Of a stretch of 64,000 nucleotides of DNA, positions 35,912-44,417 are shown piece by piece; position 1 is the stretch's first letter, and the number at the start of each line of letters is the position of its first letter. Origin of the DNA: Oscillospiraceae bacterium (GTDB lineage: Bacteria > Bacillota > Clostridia > Oscillospirales > Oscillospiraceae); NCBI GenBank assembly GCA_015067495.1, contig SVMI01000006.1, forward strand, positions 60,313-124,312. Reading direction: 5' to 3'. The position numbers and the translations under genes were made by a program. The notes below the pieces were generated by a model. The model did not search any database. It was given only the letters and a program-made list of their open reading frames with translations, and was not told the origin of the DNA.

Positions 35912-37036
35912 ATGAATATCGAATTTGATTCTTATAAACAAAAACTCAACGACATCCGTCCGGCACTGCTGGGTCTTGCGGAGTCGCTGAACCTGGAAGG
36001 ACTGAAAAATGAACTGGAGCGTCTTCATGCCATGCAGGAAGCCCCCGGCTTCTGGGATGATCCTGAGAAGAGCCAGAAGATCGTGATGCAGACCCGTCAG
36101 GCAGAAACCAAGATCGAGCGCTACAAGAAAATGGAAGCCCTTTGGGATGATCTGATGACCATCTGCGAGATGGCAGAGGAAGAGGATGACGATTCCATGC
36201 TGCCCGAGCTGAAGGAAGGCTTTGAAACGCTGTCTCGGGATATGGAGTCCTGCCGTCTGCAGACTCTGCTGACCGGCAAATATGATAAGAACAACGCCCT
36301 GATGAGCTTTCAGGCGGGCGCAGGCGGCACGGAAGCACAGGACTGGTGCCAGATGCTGTACCGCATGTACACCCGTTGGGCAGAGCGCAGCGGCTTTACC
36401 TATCAGATCATGGACTATCAGGAAGCAGATGAAGCGGGGCTCAAGTCCGCGACGATCCTTGTTACCGGCGAGAACGCCTACGGCTTCCTCAAGGGTGAGA
36501 ACGGTGTTCACCGTCTTGTCCGTGTTTCTCCCTTTGACGCCAACGCCCGTCGCCAGACCTCTTTCTCCGCGGTGGAAGTCATTCCCGAGATCGATGACGA
36601 ATCTGAGGACTTTGAGATCCGTCCTGAGGACTACGAAATGCAGGTCTACCGTTCCTCCGGCGCAGGCGGTCAGAAGGTCAACAAGACCTCCTCTGCTGTT
36701 CGTCTGATCCACAAGTCCGGCATTGTTGTTTCCTGCCAGACCGAACGCAGCCAGTTCCAGAACAAGGAAACCTGTCTTCGCATGCTGCGCAGTAAGCTGG
36801 TAGAGATCCGTGAGCGCGAGCATCTTGCCAACATCGCTGACATCAAGGGTGTGCAGCAGAAGATCGAGTGGGGCAGTCAGATCAGAAACTATGTTTTCAT
36901 GCCCTATACCCTTGTTAAGGATACCCGTACCGGCTGTGAGACCTCTAATGTCAATGCTGTGATGGACGGCGCGCTGGATCCCTTTATCGAAAGTTACCTG
37001 AATTGTCTGGCAACCGGAAACTGGGTGCAGAAATAA
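35912..37036 (+). CDS. prfB: Peptide chain release factor 2
   Basis: A 374-residue class I release factor. The SPF tripeptide that reads UGA and UAA is in VRVSPFDANARR (about residue 200), and the catalytic GGQ in SSGAGGQKVNKTSS (about 250). The frame is continuous from ATG 35912, so the programmed +1 frameshift near codon 25 that controls RF2 in many bacteria is absent here. The ribosome binding site is weak (GAGAGAT). Confidence 0.96.
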   Translation: MNIEFDSYKQKLNDIRPALLGLAESLNLEGLKNELERLHAMQEAPGFWDDPEKSQKIVMQTRQAETKIERYKKMEALWDDLMTICEMAEEEDDDSMLPELKEGFETLSRDMESCRLQTLLTGKYDKNNALMSFQAGAGGTEAQDWCQMLYRMYTRWAERSGFTYQIMDYQEADEAGLKSATILVTGENAYGFLKGENGVHRLVRVSPFDANARRQTSFSAVEVIPEIDDESEDFEIRPEDYEMQVYRSSGAGGQKVNKTSSAVRLIHKSGIVVSCQTERSQFQNKETCLRMLRSKLVEIREREHLANIADIKGVQQKIEWGSQIRNYVFMPYTLVKDTRTGCETSNVNAVMDGALDPFIESYLNCLATGNWVQK

Positions 37037-37059
37037 AATAAAAAAATATCGAATGGCAC

Positions 37060-37088
37060 TTGCTTTTTTTGAAGCTTTGTGCTACTAT
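37060..37088 (+). promoter_or_regulatory. Sigma-A promoter of secG
   Basis: TTGCTT and TACTAT are separated by 17 bases, 42 bases before the secG start. Confidence 0.6.
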
Positions 37089-37130
37089 AGTTAGGATTTT
37101 GTAACACACCCGTTGGAGGGAGGTTTTGAA

Positions 37131-37370
37131 ATGGATGTTTTGGAGATTATTGTGACGGTCCTTGAGGTCATCGCAAGCGTTGCTCTGATCGTTGTTGTTC
37201 TGCTGCAGTCCGGCAAGGAAGCAGGTCTGTCCGGTGCGATTGCCGGTGGCAATCAGGATACTTATATGAACAAGAACAAGAGCGGCAATCTGGACAAGAT
37301 TCTTGCATCTGCTACCAAGTGGATCGCCCTGGTATGGATCTTGCTGACGCTGTCCCTGAGCCTGTTTTAA
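37131..37370 (+). CDS. secG: Preprotein translocase subunit SecG
   Basis: A 79-residue protein with two membrane segments (about residues 5-24 and 58-77) joined by a Gly/Asn-rich loop (LQSGKEAGLSGAIAGG), the signature of SecG, a helper subunit of the SecYEG channel. GGGAGG lies 7 bases before the ATG and a terminator follows at once. Confidence 0.94.
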   Translation: MDVLEIIVTVLEVIASVALIVVVLLQSGKEAGLSGAIAGGNQDTYMNKNKSGNLDKILASATKWIALVWILLTLSLSLF

Positions 37371-37377
37371 TTTGCTG

Positions 37378-37410
37378 CCACCTCAGTCCATGGCTGAGGT
37401 GGTTTCTATT
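37378..37410 (+). terminator. Terminator of secG
   Basis: A perfect 9-bp stem (CCACCTCAG with CTGAGGTGG, loop of 7) followed by TTTCTATT begins 8 bases after the secG stop. Confidence 0.85.
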
Positions 37411-37431
37411 ATCATACTGGGAGTGAGTGCT

Positions 37432-38874
37432 ATGAAGGCTGTAAAGCTTGCAGGTCTGGAGCCTGCGTCCGTATTCGGTTATTTTGAAAAGATCTGTTCC
37501 ATTCCCCATGGTTCCCGCAATACCAAGGCGATCAGCGATTATCTGGTTTCCTTCGCCCGGGAGCATGGCATTTGTTATGAGCAGGATGAATTAAACAATG
37601 TGCTGATGTATCAGGAGGGTACCTGCGGCTATGAAGACCATGCGCCCGTGATCCTGCAGGGTCATATGGATATGGTCTGCGAGAAGGATGCAGACTGCCC
37701 GATCAATATGGATACCGATGGTCTTGACGTGGATCATGACGGCACTTGCGTCTTTGCCCACGGCACGACCCTCGGCGGTGACAACGGCATTGCAGTTGCC
37801 TTTATTCTTGCGCTGCTGGCGGACAAGACCATCCCCCATCCTCCGCTGGAGGTCATCATCACAGTGGATGAGGAGATCGGCATGGAGGGTGCTGCGGGCG
37901 TGGATCTGTCCCGCTTCAAGAGCCGTACCATGCTCAACCTCGACTCCGAGGATGAAGGTACATTTACAGTTGCCTGCGCCGGCGGCGCACGGGGGACGAT
38001 CACCCTTCCGGTGGCGCGCCGCATCACCTACGGTCCTTGTGTTAAGCTGATTGTGGACGGTCTGCGGGGCGGTCATTCCGGCGTGGAGATCCACAAGCCG
38101 TTGGCAAACGCGAACAAGGTCATGGCGGAATTTCTCGGTCGTATCCAAAAGCTGATGCCCTTGTGCATTACGAAGCTTCAGGGCGGAAACAAGGATAATG
38201 CGATCCCTCGCTCCTGCGAGGTGACATTGATCCCTCTCGGCATCAATGTGGAGCGGATCAATGATATTGCAGCTGAATTGCAAAGCGAGATCCGCACTGA
38301 TTTTGATGAGCCTGACGCAGTTGTGTATGGTGAAAATGTGGATGCTCTCGGCGGTAATGCGGTCACAACGGAGTGTACCGCAAAGATCATCGCATTGCTC
38401 AACGCAGCACCCAACGGTGTTCAGTCCATGAGTGAGGATATCGAAGGCTTGGTGCAGACCAGCCTGAACCTTGGTGTTGTCCGCCTTGACGAGGAGCTGA
38501 GCCTTACCTTCGCGGTGCGAAGCTCTGTCAATCAGGAAAAGCGGGAGCTTTTGAAGCGGCTTTCTGATCTTGCAGCCTTCTATGAGGGCAGCTATTCCGA
38601 GATGGGCGACTACTCCGCATGGGAGTACAAAAAGGATTCTCACCTTCGTGATGTGATGGTGGCAACCTTTGAGCGGATGTATGGCAAGAAGCCGAATGTA
38701 GTTGCAATCCATGCCGGACTGGAATGCGGTCTGCTCAGCGAGAAGCTTCCGGGACTGGACTGCGTTTCCATCGGCCCTGACATGCACGACATTCATACCA
38801 GCCGTGAAAAGCTGGATATCGCCTCTACAAAGCGCACATGGGAATACATTCTCGAGGTGCTGAAGGCACTGTGA
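37432..38874 (+). CDS. pepD: Beta-Ala-His dipeptidase / aminoacyl-histidine dipeptidase (M20 family)
   Basis: A 480-residue metallopeptidase. The M20 metal ligands are visible: QGHMDMVCEKD (about residue 78), LGGDNGIAVA (about 117), the VDEEIGMEGA Glu pair (about 147) and a late C-terminal His in PDMHDIHTSREK. It hydrolyses dipeptides such as carnosine or Xaa-His and probably feeds the cell's amino acid supply. GGGAG lies upstream. A bidirectional terminator separates it from the flippase gene. Confidence 0.94.
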   Translation: MKAVKLAGLEPASVFGYFEKICSIPHGSRNTKAISDYLVSFAREHGICYEQDELNNVLMYQEGTCGYEDHAPVILQGHMDMVCEKDADCPINMDTDGLDVDHDGTCVFAHGTTLGGDNGIAVAFILALLADKTIPHPPLEVIITVDEEIGMEGAAGVDLSRFKSRTMLNLDSEDEGTFTVACAGGARGTITLPVARRITYGPCVKLIVDGLRGGHSGVEIHKPLANANKVMAEFLGRIQKLMPLCITKLQGGNKDNAIPRSCEVTLIPLGINVERINDIAAELQSEIRTDFDEPDAVVYGENVDALGGNAVTTECTAKIIALLNAAPNGVQSMSEDIEGLVQTSLNLGVVRLDEELSLTFAVRSSVNQEKRELLKRLSDLAAFYEGSYSEMGDYSAWEYKKDSHLRDVMVATFERMYGKKPNVVAIHAGLECGLLSEKLPGLDCVSIGPDMHDIHTSREKLDIASTKRTWEYILEVLKAL

Positions 38875-38876
38875 TG

Positions 38877-38906
38877 AAAATAGACCTGCTTCGGCAGGTC
38901 TATTTT
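38877..38906. terminator. Bidirectional terminator between pepD and the flippase gene
   Basis: A stem of 13 bp (AAAATAGACCTGC with GCAGGTCTATTTT) closed by a stable TTCG loop; it overlaps the last codons of the minus-strand flippase gene. Confidence 0.92.
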
Positions 38907-40387
38907 TTATTTCGGATCAGCTTCATGATCCACCGCAGATCCCGACCGCTGAAAATACCGAATACGATCAAAAGGCACAAAAGCACGATCACAGCGATAA
39001 CCGTTTCCCAAAGAGGGGAATGGATGCTGCGGCACAGAAACACAGACAACACAGCCGCAAGGAGGGTCAGCACGACCTCACCCACATGGATTCCAACGCC
39101 CGTGATCTTTAAGAGACGGCGGATGCTCAGCAGGAAATTGATCACATGAGTTACTGTAAAGCTGACAAAGTAGCCGAAGATCCCGTAACGCGGCAGCAGC
39201 AGATACAGAAAAGCCACGTCCATGGTGTTGGTGAAAATGTTATATTGCACCGAAGCCCGCTGCTGCCCGAGTCCCTTGATCATGGCATCTGTCACTGCGT
39301 CACAGTAAAGCAGTACAGCAAGAGGGGAGAACCACTTGAGATATTTGCCTGCCTCTGTACTCTTGTAGAAGGTCATGCAAAGAGGCTCTGCACACAAATA
39401 CAGAATCATCCCGCACAACGTTCCGAATAGCAATGCGATCCGCAGGCATCGCTTGACCAGATACTTGATCCGCATTTGACTTCCGGCGGCATTGCATCGT
39501 GCCAGTTCCGGGATGAGCAGCTCTGTCAGACCGAACAGCAGTGCCATGGGAAAGGTGAGGATCGGAAAGACCATGCCGCAAACCGTTCCAAAAGCGGCAA
39601 GAGGTGACTGAGCGCCGTGATAAAGTGCCAGCCGCTTGGGAACCATCAGGTTTTCTACAGTCGAGATGCCCGTTCGGAGGTTATCCGCCATTGCCAAGGG
39701 GATCGCGGTGCGGCAAAGACGTCTGCCGACCTTGATCCGCGGGGATGATACCCGTGGCTCTTTCAGGCGCAGTATCAGCAGCGAGATCAGGGTCAGACAA
39801 GCACCCAAACCGCTGCCCAATACCACAGCCAGACAGGAGCGCGCCGCGTCGCCATGCGCCCAGCATTTCAGCAGCAGTACGGTGCAGAGCATGGTGCAGA
39901 ATTGTTCTGCGATCTCAATGGCGGCAAGCGTCGTGATGCGGTTACTCCCGGTGAAATATCCGACCATCACACCGCAAAGACAGTTAACGGGTAAAAATGC
40001 GGAAAACAACCGTATTGCATCCACGATCTGCGGATCGCCGATCCACCTTTGGGCAATAAACGGCGCGCCGAAATACACGGTCAAACCGACAAAACAGCTT
40101 GTGATCATGCTGTATAACGTGCAGCCGGACAGTACCCAAATGATGCTGCCGGGACGTTTTCTGCCCACCTCTTCGGCGGTGAGGTACATGGTTGCGGTGC
40201 GAATGCCTGCCATGCCCGCCACCATCGCCATAGAACCGACACTTAACACGAGCTGAAGAAGACCCACACCCTCAGCACCGATCGTGCCGGACAGATATAC
40301 CTGAAAGGAAGTTGCCACCATCCGCAGCAGCAGATTGACACAGGTCAGCAGGATCGCGCTGTAAAACATGGAACGTTTGCGTGACAA
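38900..40387 (-). CDS. SpoVB/MurJ-type polysaccharide flippase (MVF superfamily)
   Basis: A 495-residue protein with about 14 hydrophobic segments, of the oligosaccharidyl-lipid flippase type; the closest known functions are SpoVB (spore cortex) and MurJ-like lipid II export. The most probable start is TTG at 40387, because GGGGTGAT then has the right spacing; a GTG at 40396 lies inside that site. The ribosome binding site is sealed in the 3' arm of a 10-bp hairpin (40396-40426), suggesting translational control. It is 57 bases downstream of nth. Confidence 0.82.
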   Translation of the reverse strand: MSRKRSMFYSAILLTCVNLLLRMVATSFQVYLSGTIGAEGVGLLQLVLSVGSMAMVAGMAGIRTATMYLTAEEVGRKRPGSIIWVLSGCTLYSMITSCFVGLTVYFGAPFIAQRWIGDPQIVDAIRLFSAFLPVNCLCGVMVGYFTGSNRITTLAAIEIAEQFCTMLCTVLLLKCWAHGDAARSCLAVVLGSGLGACLTLISLLILRLKEPRVSSPRIKVGRRLCRTAIPLAMADNLRTGISTVENLMVPKRLALYHGAQSPLAAFGTVCGMVFPILTFPMALLFGLTELLIPELARCNAAGSQMRIKYLVKRCLRIALLFGTLCGMILYLCAEPLCMTFYKSTEAGKYLKWFSPLAVLLYCDAVTDAMIKGLGQQRASVQYNIFTNTMDVAFLYLLLPRYGIFGYFVSFTVTHVINFLLSIRRLLKITGVGIHVGEVVLTLLAAVLSVFLCRSIHSPLWETVIAVIVLLCLLIVFGIFSGRDLRWIMKLIRNKK

Positions 40388-40395
40388 TAAGATCA

Positions 40396-40426
40396 CCCCT
40401 TGTCCACACTCTATGCGGACAAGGGG
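40396..40426 (-). promoter_or_regulatory. Hairpin masking the flippase ribosome binding site
   Basis: On the minus strand CCCCTTGTCC pairs perfectly with GGACAAGGGG over 10 bp with an 11-base loop. The 3' arm contains the Shine-Dalgarno sequence of the flippase gene. There is no T run, so it is more like a translational control element than a terminator for nth. Confidence 0.6.
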
Positions 40427-40444
40427 CTGTAAAGACTATGAAAT

Positions 40445-41077
40445 TTAGAAGCCGGAAAAGGTCTTGCACAGCGCCGCAAGAGGACAATCCGCGCATTTGG
40501 GGCTGCGGGCGGTGCAGATCTCCCGTCCGAACAGAACGATGCGGTGGCAGAAGTCAGAGCTTTCTTCGGCGGGAAGGATATTCCGAAGCTGCTTTTCACA
40601 CTTTTCGGGATCTTTTGTGCCGTCCGTCATGCCCAGCCTGCCGCAGATACGAATGCAGTGGGTGTCGCAGACAACACTTCCCGGAACAGCGTACAGATCT
40701 CCAAGCAGGAGATTTGCGGTCTTTCTGCCCACGCCGGGGATGCGCAGAAGCTGCTCCATCGTGGCAGGCACTTTCCCGCCGTACTCCTGCAGAAGCATCT
40801 GACATGCCAGTACGATATCACGCGCCTTGTGCTTGTAAAAACCGCAGGATCGAACGTATTGCTCAACATCTGCGATATTGGCTTCCGCCATCGCCTCCAG
40901 CGACGGATAAGCTGCAAATAGTGCCGGGGTGATCTGATTCACCCGCGCGTCGGTACACTGGGCAGCAAGCCGCACGGAGATCATCAGCTCATAATCCTTT
41001 TTGTAGTGCAGCGCACAAATAGGATCTGGGTATCGCTGCTTCAGAATTTCAATGATGGAGAGGACTTTCTCTTTCAT
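40445..41077 (-). CDS. nth: Endonuclease III
   Basis: A 210-residue bifunctional DNA glycosylase/AP lyase that removes oxidised pyrimidines. It has the helix-hairpin-helix LLRIPGVGRKTANLLLG with the catalytic Lys (about residue 116), the catalytic Asp in VVCDTHCIRI (about 134), and four C-terminal cysteines in the pattern C-x6-C-x2-C-x5-C for the [4Fe-4S] cluster. The ATG at 41077 has AAGGAG at 8 bases. Confidence 0.96.
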   Translation of the reverse strand: MKEKVLSIIEILKQRYPDPICALHYKKDYELMISVRLAAQCTDARVNQITPALFAAYPSLEAMAEANIADVEQYVRSCGFYKHKARDIVLACQMLLQEYGGKVPATMEQLLRIPGVGRKTANLLLGDLYAVPGSVVCDTHCIRICGRLGMTDGTKDPEKCEKQLRNILPAEESSDFCHRIVLFGREICTARSPKCADCPLAALCKTFSGF

Positions 41078-41134
41078 CTGTATCACTCCTTTGTCTGCAT
41101 TTTATCATAAATGCGACAAAATGGGAAGATTTAT

Positions 41135-41761
41135 TTAATACAGAGCATCCTCATTCGGTTCGTCGAGAATCTCAGCACTCAGCGCAGAGATCTCATAGGC
41201 GATACGTTCTTCACTGCCGGTTTCGGTTCGTTTCGTGTAGGTACGGCTCTGAAGCCTGCCGGTCATGCGAATCCGATCTCCTGTGCGACATGCGGAAATA
41301 TCCTGCGCTGTCCGTCCCCAAAAGATGCATGGCAGATAGTCTGCCCGCCGGAAGGTTCGGGGAACAGCCAGCATCACATCGCAGATCTCACGTCCCAAGG
41401 GTGTGCGTCTGTATATGGGGTCTTTGCAAAGGGGACCCTCAAGAATCACATCATTGCAGGCGTCACCGTTTTCAACGGCGGCGGAGATCGCGAATATGAA
41501 GATGAGCAAATGTCTGGCATTTGCAGAACGGATGTTGTGGGATCGCACCTGACCGATAACTTTGATGTATTCCCCTGCAGAGGGGTCGAGCGTGTTTAAT
41601 AATTGCTCTGATATGATGACCGGCAAACGGTCGTTGTTGCCCGACAAGCGGGGAACGTCCAGATAGAAGCGATAAAATCGCCTGCCGTGATTTTCGTGGG
41701 AGAATTCCGGCAATGCCACCAGCTCGCCCCGTACAGTGATTTGATTTACGATATGTTCCAT
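41135..41761 (-). CDS. Single-stranded DNA-binding-like protein with two OB folds
   Basis: A 208-residue protein that appears to contain two SSB-type OB domains in tandem, about residues 1-100 (IVNQITVRGELVALPEF ...) and 105-195 (DVILEGPLCKDPIYRR ... GDRIRMTGRLQSRTY). The second resembles canonical SSB more clearly, with LCKDPIYRRTPLGREICDVMLAV. The end is acidic but lacks the classic DDIPF tip, so partner binding may differ. Housekeeping ssb normally sits with rpsF and rpsR, so this is probably a second SSB. GAGGTGCTGCT precedes the ATG. Confidence 0.78.
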   Translation of the reverse strand: MEHIVNQITVRGELVALPEFSHENHGRRFYRFYLDVPRLSGNNDRLPVIISEQLLNTLDPSAGEYIKVIGQVRSHNIRSANARHLLIFIFAISAAVENGDACNDVILEGPLCKDPIYRRTPLGREICDVMLAVPRTFRRADYLPCIFWGRTAQDISACRTGDRIRMTGRLQSRTYTKRTETGSEERIAYEISALSAEILDEPNEDALY

Positions 41762-41829
41762 AGCAGCACCTCTGAATCAGTTGTATGGAACATCCTATGC
41801 GTCAGATGCATAAACAGAACAAAAAGAAA

Positions 41830-41854
41830 CCGGGTACGGCTCTGCCATACCCGG
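41830..41854 (-). terminator. Terminator of the YgiQ gene
   Basis: A 10-bp stem with one mismatch (CCGGGTATGG with CCGTACCCGG, loop of 5) followed on the minus strand by TTTCTTTTTG. Confidence 0.8.
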
Positions 41855-41859
41855 ATCGT

Positions 41860-43764
41860 TTATTTTTTGGCGTGCTTTTTCGGTGCTTTCCCTCTTGCAG
41901 GAGGTGCTTTCTTGGTTGAAACGGGCTTTTTCGGCGGTGCCTTCGGTGCCGGTTTGCCCGAGTTTTGAACTCTGGGAGGCACAGCGCGGATCAAACATTT
42001 CGGACCGCTTCCGATCAGATCCTCCCGGTGGGCTTTGATCAGTGCCTCTCTGACAAGATAATAGTTCTTGGGGTTACGGTACTGGATCAGCGCACGCTGC
42101 ATCGCCTTTTCGTGAGGATCGGTGGGAACATAGACACGTTCCATTGTCCGGGGGTCAAGACCGGTGTAGTACATGACCGTCGAGAGGGTGGAGGGGGTAG
42201 GATAGAAATCCTGTACCTGCTCCGGGTTATAGCCCATATCCCGGATATATTCTGCCAGCTCAACGGCTTCCTTCATGGTCGAGCCGGGGTGGCTGGACAT
42301 CAGGTAAGGTACAAGAAACTGATTCATGCCGTAGCGCTTGTTCAGATCGTAGTATTTGCTGACAAACTGATTGTATACTGCATTTCTCGGCTTGCCCATC
42401 CGCGCGAGAACCGCATCAGACACATGCTCCGGGGCAACCTTCAGCTGCCCGGAAATGTGGAACTGCACCAGCTCCTTAAAGAAGGTATCTTTCTTGTCGG
42501 CAAGCAGGTAATCAAAGCGGATGCCGCTGCGTACAAAGACCTTTTTCACACCCTCGATCTTGCGCAGCTTTCGAAGCAGCGCAACATATTCGGAGTGATC
42601 GGCTTTCATATTTTTGCAGGGAGTAGGGTAGAGGCACTGTCTGCCGCCGCAAGCACCCTTGGTCAGTTGTTTCTCACAAGCAGGGGCGGAGAAATTCGCT
42701 GTCGGGCCGCCCACATCATGAATGTAGCCCTTGAAAGCCTTATCCTTGACGATCAGATTTGCTTCTCTCAGCACGGAATCGTGGGATCTTACCTGAATGA
42801 TCCGCCCCTGATGGAAGGTCAGGGCGCAGAAGGAGCATGCACCGAAGCAGCCGCGGCAGTGAGTCAGGCTGAACTTCACTTCCTCGATTGCAGGAACGCC
42901 GCCTGCCTTTGCATAGCTGGGATGCCAAGTCCGCTCATAGGGAAGATCGTAGACCGCATCCATTTCAGGGGTGGTCAGCGGCTTCTGTGGGGGATTCTGT
43001 ACGATGAACTCCTTGCCGTAAGGCTCAGCAAGACGCTTGGCAGTGAAGGGATCGCAGTTGCCATACTGCACGCGGAAGGATTCTGCATAGCTGCGCTTGT
43101 TGCTTTTGATTTCTTCGTAAGATGGCAGAATGATCGTGGGAAGACTGTCATCAAGAGCGGCACTTTTGAAGACCGTACCGTCAATGTAGGTGATATCCTT
43201 AACATCAAGACCGGAATTGAGTGCATCTGCCACTTCAATAATGGTCTTCTCGCCCATGCCGTACATCAGAAGATCTGCCTGCGAATCAAGCAGGATCGAG
43301 CGTTTCATGGTCTCGGACCAGTAATCGTAATGCGCCAGTCTGCGAAGACTTGCCTCGATTCCGCCGATGAGGATCGGAACATCCCTGTAAACCTGACGGA
43401 TTAGGTTGCAATAGACGATGGTAGCGTAATCAGGGCGCTTGCCCATGATACCCCCGGGGGTAAAGGCATCCGTCTTGCGCTTGTGCTTGGTGACGGAGTA
43501 GTGATTTACCATCGAATCCATGTTGCCGCCGGAAACCAAAAATCCCAGACGCGGACGACCAAAGATGTCAATGGATTTCGGATTTTTCCAGTCGGGCTGA
43601 GAGATGATACCAACGGAATACCCGTGACGCTCCAGCACACGGCTGATGATCGCGTGTCCGAAGGAAGGGTGATCCACATAGGCATCACCGATCACATAGA
43701 CGAAGTCGCAGCTTTCCCAGCCGCGCTCCAGCATTTCTCTTTTGTTGATGGGCAGGAAGCTCAT
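41860..43764 (-). CDS. YgiQ family radical SAM protein
   Basis: A 634-residue radical SAM enzyme. The iron-sulfur cysteines are in [11 protein letters not shown] (about residue 305, C-x3-C-x2-C), preceded by a cobalamin-binding-like N-terminal region and followed by the family's typical [16 protein letters not shown] and [14 protein letters not shown] blocks. The substrate of YgiQ proteins is unknown. The last about 35 residues are a basic Lys/Pro/Ala-rich tail. GGAGG lies upstream of the ATG. Confidence 0.92.
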   Translation of the reverse strand: MSFLPINKREMLERGWESCDFVYVIGDAYVDHPSFGHAIISRVLERHGYSVGIISQPDWKNPKSIDIFGRPRLGFLVSGGNMDSMVNHYSVTKHKRKTDAFTPGGIMGKRPDYATIVYCNLIRQVYRDVPILIGGIEASLRRLAHYDYWSETMKRSILLDSQADLLMYGMGEKTIIEVADALNSGLDVKDITYIDGTVFKSAALDDSLPTIILPSYEEIKSNKRSYAESFRVQYGNCDPFTAKRLAEPYGKEFIVQNPPQKPLTTPEMDAVYDLPYERTWHPSYAKAGGVPAIEEVKFSLTHCRGCFGACSFCALTFHQGRIIQVRSHDSVLREANLIVKDKAFKGYIHDVGGPTANFSAPACEKQLTKGACGGRQCLYPTPCKNMKADHSEYVALLRKLRKIEGVKKVFVRSGIRFDYLLADKKDTFFKELVQFHISGQLKVAPEHVSDAVLARMGKPRNAVYNQFVSKYYDLNKRYGMNQFLVPYLMSSHPGSTMKEAVELAEYIRDMGYNPEQVQDFYPTPSTLSTVMYYTGLDPRTMERVYVPTDPHEKAMQRALIQYRNPKNYYLVREALIKAHREDLIGSGPKCLIRAVPPRVQNSGKPAPKAPPKKPVSTKKAPPARGKAPKKHAKK

Positions 43765-43881
43765 TTTGTGTCCTCCAAATCATGATTGCACCTATTATAG
43801 CAGAAAAAGTGCGCAATGAGAAGTAAAATTTCAGTAATTGACAAGCATGGTACAATAAAAATAAAAAAAGAGGTGCTGTTT

Positions 43882-44076
43882 ATGGCAGTCAGACTCAACG
43901 AGGATAAGGAATTGGTGCAGGCAATTCGGGAGGGTTTGAAGCGCACAGGCGGTTACTGTCCTTGCAGACTCCAGCACACGGAGGAAAACAAGTGCATTTG
44001 TGAAGAGTTTAAGGCACAGATCGCTGATCCTGATTTTAAGGGATACTGCCATTGCATGCTCTACTATAAGGATTAA
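43882..44076 (+). CDS. Small ferredoxin-thioredoxin reductase-like protein
   Basis: A 64-residue protein with three Cys-x-Cys pairs (CPC, CIC and CHC), the arrangement of the catalytic beta subunit of ferredoxin:thioredoxin reductase, where it holds a [4Fe-4S] cluster next to a redox-active disulfide. The stand-alone small form is common in Clostridia and its partner is unknown. The ATG at 43882 follows GAGGTGCTGTTT; an upstream in-frame ATG at 43816 has no ribosome binding site. Confidence 0.85.
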   Translation: MAVRLNEDKELVQAIREGLKRTGGYCPCRLQHTEENKCICEEFKAQIADPDFKGYCHCMLYYKD

Positions 44077-44103
44077 AAAAGATCAAAACGGGCGAAAAAG
44101 ATG

Positions 44104-44132
44104 TTGACAAATTTCGCCCGCTGTGGTATCAT
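44104..44132 (+). promoter_or_regulatory. Promoter of the tRNA-Leu pair
   Basis: A consensus TTGACA and TATCAT are separated by 17 bases, about 40 bases before the first tRNA. Confidence 0.85.
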
Positions 44133-44172
44133 ACTCAAGCGGTTTGAAAAAACTGCCTTTTGAAAAGGAAAT

Positions 44173-44260
44173 GGGCGAGTGGTGGAATTGGTAGACTCGC
44201 TAGATTCAGGTTCTAGTGTCCATTACGGACGTGCGGGTTCAAGTCCCGCCTCGCCCACCA
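44173..44260 (+). tRNA. tRNA-Leu (anticodon CAG), copy 1
   Basis: A class II tRNA with encoded CCA: acceptor GGGCGAG paired with CTCGCCC, anticodon stem CTAGA/TCTAG with loop TTCAGGT (anticodon CAG), a long variable arm (TGTCCATTACGGACG) and T arm GCGGGTTCAAGTCCCGC. The second gene, 23 bases on, is identical over all 88 bases. The 3' end is the likely integration site of two islands downstream. Confidence 0.97.
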
Positions 44261-44283
44261 TTTTCTTTGAATTGAATACATTT

Positions 44284-44371
44284 GGGCGAGTGGTGGAATT
44301 GGTAGACTCGCTAGATTCAGGTTCTAGTGTCCATTACGGACGTGCGGGTTCAAGTCCCGCCTCGCCCACCA
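44284..44371 (+). tRNA. tRNA-Leu (anticodon CAG), copy 2
   Basis: Identical to copy 1 over 88 bases. It has its own terminator at 44374 and forms the left boundary of the first island; the last 23 bases recur at 52658-52680 and 57657-57679. Confidence 0.97.
44348..44371 (+). repeat. Left att-type repeat (3' end of tRNA-Leu)
   Basis: The T-arm and acceptor 3' half of tRNA copy 2, together with the following AAAGAGAC and hairpin terminator, recurs at 52658 and 57657. A repeat of the 3' part of a tRNA gene at the far end of a cluster of accessory genes is the usual footprint of tyrosine-integrase insertion. Confidence 0.75.
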
Positions 44372-44373
44372 AA

Positions 44374-44402
44374 GAGACAGTCGAAAGACTGTCTCTTTTT
44401 TT
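44374..44402 (+). terminator. Terminator of tRNA-Leu, original copy
   Basis: Stem GAGACAGTC with GACTGTCTC, loop GAAA, then seven T. The two copies at the att repeats differ at two stem positions on each side with the pairing kept. Confidence 0.9.
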
Positions 44403-44417
44403 GCCAGCCGAGCCTGG

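Noticed and set aside
37591..38796. A 401-codon minus-strand frame opposite pepD
   Set aside because: Antisense shadow of the M20 dipeptidase, which has all metal ligands.
44173..44371. Tandem tRNA repeats as a CRISPR-like array
   Set aside because: The repeats are complete tRNA genes of 88 bases with one short spacer.
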